Assembly (NCBI GenBank): GCA_029706075.1 | Contig: JAINUG010000088.1 | Coordinates: forward strand, 620,001-684,000 | Direction: 5' to 3' | Length of the DNA stretch: 64,000 nucleotides | DNA from: Aldrovandia affinis | Taxonomy: Eukaryota > Chordata > Actinopteri > Notacanthiformes > Halosauridae | Shown here: piece by piece, positions 59,645 through 64,000 of the stretch | How the letters are laid out: each line of letters opens with the position of its first letter | Numbering within the stretch: the stretch's first letter is position 1 | Notes under the pieces: generated by a model | Told to the model about the DNA's origin: nothing | Database searches by the model: none | Seen by the model: the letters and a program-made list of their open reading frames with translations, nothing else | Translations under genes and position numbers: made by a program

Positions 59645-60205
59645 TGAGGTTGCAGCATGCATCAGATTCAAATCACCGGTGCTTGCTTTTCAAGTGGCTA
59701 GAGGTACTGCTCCCCCATACCTCCAGACACTCATCACACCCTACACCCCAGCCAGACCCCTCCGTTCCGCCTCCTCTGGCAAACTGACTGTCCCATCCCT
59801 CCGGGTGCCTGGTAGCTGCTCCTCGCGGTCTCACCTCTTCCCTGTCCACAGAATCACTTGCGATCTTCCGCAAGAGACTCAAAACACACCTTTTCAGACT
59901 CCACTACCACTGAATTCTGTACATCTAGCTAACTGTACATCCAGCTAATTGTCCACCACTGCCTACTTTCTCAACACTATGTATCCTTGCTTACTCCTCA
60001 TTTTAAAAAAGAAAAGAAAAAAGTACTAACCTTTTCCTTCCCACTGTTACAGGTATGGTACGCAGCTGCCTGCAATGATGTCTATTGCTGTATTACTGCA
60101 CTAATCTCTTGCACGAACTATGATTGTTCCTACCATGTATTAATGCACATCTTGTAAGTCGCTCTGGATAAGAGCGTCTGCTAAATGCTTAAAATGTACA
60201 TTTAA
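59645..60205 (+). mobile_element. L2-clade LINE 3' fragment (copy D)
   Basis: Begins at 'catgcatcagattcaaatca' (ARIRFKS region). Reads 'ARGTAPPYLQTLITPYTPAR' and 'PLRSASSGKLTVPSLR' to a deletion near 59,845, then 'tgcgatcttccgcaagagac'. The 3' end 'gtcgctctggataagagcgt' is near 60,160. Confidence 0.9.
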
Positions 60206-60206
60206 A

Positions 60207-60872
60207 ATAAGGTTGAAGTGCAGACTGTCAGCTTTAATTTGAGGGTATTTTCATCTATATCGGATGAACTGTTTAGAAATGACAGTACCTTTTGTACATG
60301 GTCCCCCCATTTTAAGGTACTACAAGTATTTGTTGAATTGGCTTCACAGATGTTTTGTTAGGCAGGTGTATTCATTTGTGTCGTTAGTGAATGCAGAAGA
60401 GAGCTGTTGATGTCTAGTCTTGATTCTAGACTTTGCAATTGCCTTTGGAGATTGTTGTTGGGGTGTGACAACATGAGGAAGACAGCAGTGTCGATGCAAA
60501 TTAAACTGGCCGTCATAAGGCTCAGAAATGAAGATCAATCAATCAGGAACATTGCAAAAACCCTGGGCATGCCCAAGTCAACAGTTTGGTTCGTCATAAA
60601 CAAGAAAAAAACAACTGGTCAACTCAATTATGTCAAAAGACCGGTAGACTGAGGAAGACCACTGTAGTGGATGACCGGAGAATACTCTCTATGGTGAAGA
60701 AAACCCCCCTGACAACAGCCCAACAGATCAAAAACACTCTCCTGGATGCAGGTGTAGATGTGTCAAAGTCTACCATACATAGAAGACTACACCAGCAGGA
60801 ATACAGAGGGTACACTACAAGATGCAAACCACGGATGAGCTTGAAAAACAGAAAGGCAAGATTAGTTTGCTA
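60207..60872 (+). mobile_element. Tc1-like transposon, left half only
   Basis: 'aaggttgaagtgcagactgt' and 'cagctttaatttgagggtat' form a typical Tc1-like left end. The transposase start follows. Sequence matching the family stops near 60,872, so the right half and right terminal repeat are missing. It directly follows the L2 copy D tail. Confidence 0.8.
60473..60872 (+). pseudogene. Tc1-like transposase, N-terminal part
   Basis: Starts 'MRKTAVSMQIKLAVIRLRNE', with helix-turn-helix 'IRNIAKTLGMPKSTVWFVI', frameshifted near 60,640. Continues 'RPGRLRKTTVVDDRRILSMV' and 'DVSKSTIHRRLHQQEYRGYT', ending near 'KNRKARL'. The catalytic DDE part is absent. It is a different Tc1 lineage from the one at 4.1 kb. 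Confidence 0.88.
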
Positions 60873-61559
60873 AAAACCCAGACAAATAGAGCATATTAAT
60901 AATGCAATTCCAGTGTTATAACATGAGTTAAATAAAAATAATGATCCTTAAAATAAATGATTAAAACCTCCCTTGGTGAGTTAGTACTTTCATTTTTAAA
61001 AATGCAGTTGGTGGCACTGTTGGGATTATAAACCAAATGGGACAGAGTGTGATGGACACACCACAAAGCCAGTCAGATAATTAAATATTGAATGGCTGAG
61101 GTGACAAGTAACATGCTTGGGCCTATTCCACTGTCCTCAGACCATCCATTGTTAGATGAGGGGATAGTAATGCTTATTGCTAACGCCAGGGAGGGTGGGT
61201 CAGAGAACTAGTGCCCTTGATGTGCGCAGTCAGACTCAATTAGGACTCATACATGTCCCCTTTGGTGCAGAGTGGGACCACAGATAATTGCTATGATGTA
61301 TTTATGGGATCACACACTGGACTATAACAATTTGAACACAACACTGAAATAACAGAAACCAGCCAGCATCGTCCTGGCCCTCAATGTATTGCCCAGAGAT
61401 TCAGGGCATTCACATGCCAACAGGCAACTTTAGCTATCTAAATACATTTGCGTTCCATTATATTCAATGGTGTTTTCCATCCACACACACAAACACATAC
61501 ACATAGGTGGAGGGTGTGTAAGGCTGGGGAAAGCTTTGCGATTTATATGTATACAATTA
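60873..61559. other. No gene recognised
   Basis: Ordinary AT-rich intergenic sequence. Confidence 0.45.
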
Positions 61560-61567
61560 AATACATA

Positions 61568-62211
61568 CAGGGTTGGGAGGGTTACTTTGTAAATGTAATT
61601 AGTGCCTGAATACTGATTACACGGCTCTGAAAGTAATCCGATATGAATACAGTTACATGTCTCAAAAAAGTAACGTAATCAGATTACTTTTAGAATACTT
61701 TTGGATTACTTACTTTTTCCATCACAGATGGGTATGTTTTGGGGTACAGGAGACATTGGGAAGCTGTTATATAGCCAAAGGTGGTGCTACTTAGTACTAA
61801 AAGGGTGCTCAAACTTTTGCACACGCCATGTTCACTTTTTTATTTGATCAGTAATACATTTAAATAGTTATTATGCATTACACTTTGAAAAAGGATGTCA
61901 TGTTCAACTTTCCACTGTGTTGAGGTCAGGTCAGCTTCTGTTCATTTAATAATAAATACTAAATCATGTAGGCGTGATAATTTCATGCTGTAACTTTAGT
62001 AATGAATATCAGCTCATTAATGTTTCCTAAGGAAAACTTTCCACCAAGAATTCCAAGAAGTAATCCAAAATGTATTCACTTCAGGTTTATTAAAGTAACT
62101 GTATTCAGATTACTCGTTTTTCAAATGTAACACGAGCTGAATACAGTTACTTGATTTTTGTATTCTGATTACGTAACGCCGTTACATGTATTCCGTTACA
62201 ACCCAACCCTG
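61568..62211. mobile_element. hAT-type non-autonomous element, 644 bp
   Basis: The ends are 'cagggttgggagggttact' and '...gttacaacccaaccctg'. Subterminal 'gtaacgtaatcagattactt' repeats are complementary between the two arms. A perfect 8-bp target duplication 'aatacata' lies at 61,560-61,567 and 62,212-62,219. No transposase. Confidence 0.93.
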
Positions 62212-62298
62212 AATACATATATATATAAACAATTAAATACAACTGCTAGCCATAGAGGATTCGGTGGAGTTAGCCTACTGCGGAGGACGTAACTAACC

Positions 62299-64000
62299 TG
62301 TCAGGAACGGTGTCGGAAAACCAGGTGTGGACCCAGAAATGCAATAATGGCTTTTATTGCATAAACAGGCAATGGTCATACAGGAGTAAACAGAGCAATG
62401 CAGGGATCCAAAGAATGGTCGGGGACAGGCAGAGTTTGTTCCGGGCTTCAGTAGTATCAGGGGCAGGCAAGGCGAAGTCAGTGGGCAGGCGAAGGTCGAT
62501 AACGTGAAAGCAGTCCAGGGAACACAGGGAGGAGTGGGAACGAGACTGAGGTATAGACGAACACTGGAGCACGAGCACGAAAACGAACACAAACACGATG
62601 AAACAAAACACGGGGAAAAAGAGAAAACGCTGGAGAGTTGTGTAGGCATACGCAAAGCACAAGACAATCTGGCAACGAACATGGGAAAACGCACAGCTTA
62701 TATACATTTAGACATAACGAGAAACAATCAGGAATCTGGTAACGAACATGGGAAAACACACAGCTAAATACATCAGACATAACAAGAAACAATCAGGAAT
62801 TAACACGAATGCAGCGAAGTGCAATCAGACACATGAGGAACAGGTGAAAACGATAATACAATGACAAGACTGGAACCAGGTAAGTGAAAGTGAAAACACG
62901 GACCGGACAACCAGGAAAACATGGAATAAACGAAAACACTTAATTACGGGGAACATGAACACGAGACGTGACAGTACCCCCCCCCCCCCTAGGGACGCCA
63001 CCTGGCGAATCACCAACCTGTACCGGATGCCGACGCAGGAATTCCTGGATTAGGGAGGGGTCAACGATATGTCTCTCGGGCACCCAACTGCGTTCCTCAG
63101 GACCGTACCCCTCCCAATCCACCAAGAATTGGCGACCACGGCCCCTGCGACGGACATCCAGCAGGCGGCGAACGGTGTAGACTGGGCCCCCTTCGATGAG
63201 CCGGGGGGGAGGCGGGGTGCGGACAGGAGGGCTAAAACGAGACACAACATAGGGTTTAAGACGAGAAATGTGAAACACATGATGGATGCGGCGTAGGGGA
63301 GGAGGGAGGTGCAACTGTATGGCTGAGGGGGTGATAACACGAACGATGGGGTAGGGACCAATAAATCTGGGGGATAACTTCTTGCAAGAGACTCGCATGG
63401 GAATGTCTTTAGCAGAGAGCCAGACCTTCTGGCCGACCCTGTAGTGAGGGGCCGGACGACGGTGGCGGTCGGCCTGGCTCTTCATGGCCGAGACGTGGCG
63501 AAGTAGGGTAACACGTGCTCTCCGCCATGTACTTCGGGCTCTTGAGATGAGGGCCTTGGCAGACGGCACCTCCACCTCCTTCTCCTCCTCCGGGAACAGA
63601 GGAGGTTGGTATCCCAGACAACAGTGGAACGGAGAGATTCCGGTAGAGGAAACGGGAAGGGAATTGTGAGTGTACTCCACCCAAGGCAGGGAGCGTGACC
63701 AGGTAGCCAGAGTTTGTTCAGCCAGACATCGCAGTCCCTTCCCCAGCTCCTGGTTGTAGCGCTCTGTCTGGCCATTAGTCTCTGGATGAAACCCAGAGGA
63801 CAGGTTGGGCTTGGCGCCGATCAGGGAGCAAAATGCTCTCCAGAACCTGCTGGAGAACTGGGGCCCCCGGTCAGAGGTCATCTCCTGTGGTAACCCATGG
63901 AGGCGAAAAACATGTCTCACCATGAGTTCTGCGGCAGAGGGGAGTTTGGGCAGCGGAATGAAATGCACACTCTTGGAAAACCGGTCGACCACCGTAAGTA
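62299..64000 (-). mobile_element. Chromodomain Ty3/Gypsy element (family B), 3' part; runs off the window
   Basis: Minus strand. The 3' LTR is at 62,299-62,973 (plus text 'tgtcaggaacggtgtcgg' to 'acgagacgtgaca'). Upstream, from the window edge down to 62,940, there is an open frame of at least 350 codons with integrase core ('[14 protein letters not shown]', '[16 protein letters not shown]', '[20 protein letters not shown]') and C-terminal chromodomain ('[20 protein letters not shown]'). The visible part looks whole and younger than the 34.7 kb copy, to which it is closely similar. The rest of the element lies outside the window, so its overall state is unknown. Confidence 0.92.

Overview
The window looks like a gene-poor, transposon-dense stretch of a ray-finned fish nuclear genome, most likely a teleost. 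The evidence is two vertebrate-type genes (a MYADM-family membrane gene and a somatostatin receptor), fish-type L2/CR1/Rex1-like LINEs with the 'CTCTGGATAAGAGCGTCTGCTAAATG' kind of 3' end, Tc1, hAT, piggyBac and Harbinger DNA transposons, tRNA-derived SINEs and Ty3/Gypsy fossils. I cannot name the species.

Layout. 1-785 is a Gypsy LTR. 786-3275 is an L2 LINE. 3276-8230 is a CR1-like LINE whose central part is inverted; it carries a Tc1 transposon, itself split by a 1.5 kb non-LTR insert. 8.9-12.3 kb holds a SINE, a second L2 copy and a Harbinger remnant. The single-exon myadm-like gene is at 14,020-14,868. 15.9-21.1 kb is microsatellites, SINEs, a hAT MITE and an LTR fragment. 21.2-26.9 kb is a broken Gmr1-like Gypsy fossil with integrase ahead of reverse transcriptase, holding a nested L2 and a piggyBac-type MITE. 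27.3-29.9 kb is a minus-strand Gypsy gag+LTR fossil. 31.1-34.0 kb is a CR1-like LINE holding three younger insertions (tRNA SINE, hAT MITE, L2-tailed SINE). 34.7-39.8 kb is a chromodomain Gypsy fossil holding a 660 bp foldback element. 40.3-43.8 kb is an L2/Rex1-like LINE that contains what looks like an Illumina P5 flow-cell oligo. 43.8-48.2 kb is almost free of recognisable repeats. 48.2-52.5 kb is the longest CR1-like LINE. The somatostatin receptor gene begins with a splice acceptor at 52,828, with its coding exon at 52,946 and a likely second coding exon at 56,050-56,100. 59.6-62.2 kb holds L2, Tc1 and hAT pieces. 62.3 kb to the window end is a minus-strand copy of the same chromodomain Gypsy family.

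The two host genes have no evident functional link: one is a MARVEL-domain membrane protein, the other a Gi-coupled peptide receptor. Most of the sequence is explained by successive nested insertions whose order can be read from target-site duplications and from empty sites in sister copies inside the window. The observations most worth following are the sequencing-oligo signature at 42.41-42.45 kb, the predicted spliced C-terminal exon of the receptor ending in a PDZ-ligand-like tail, the internal inversion of a CR1 LINE, and several non-autonomous DNA elements with perfect target duplications. I found no clear candidate for an entirely new biological system.
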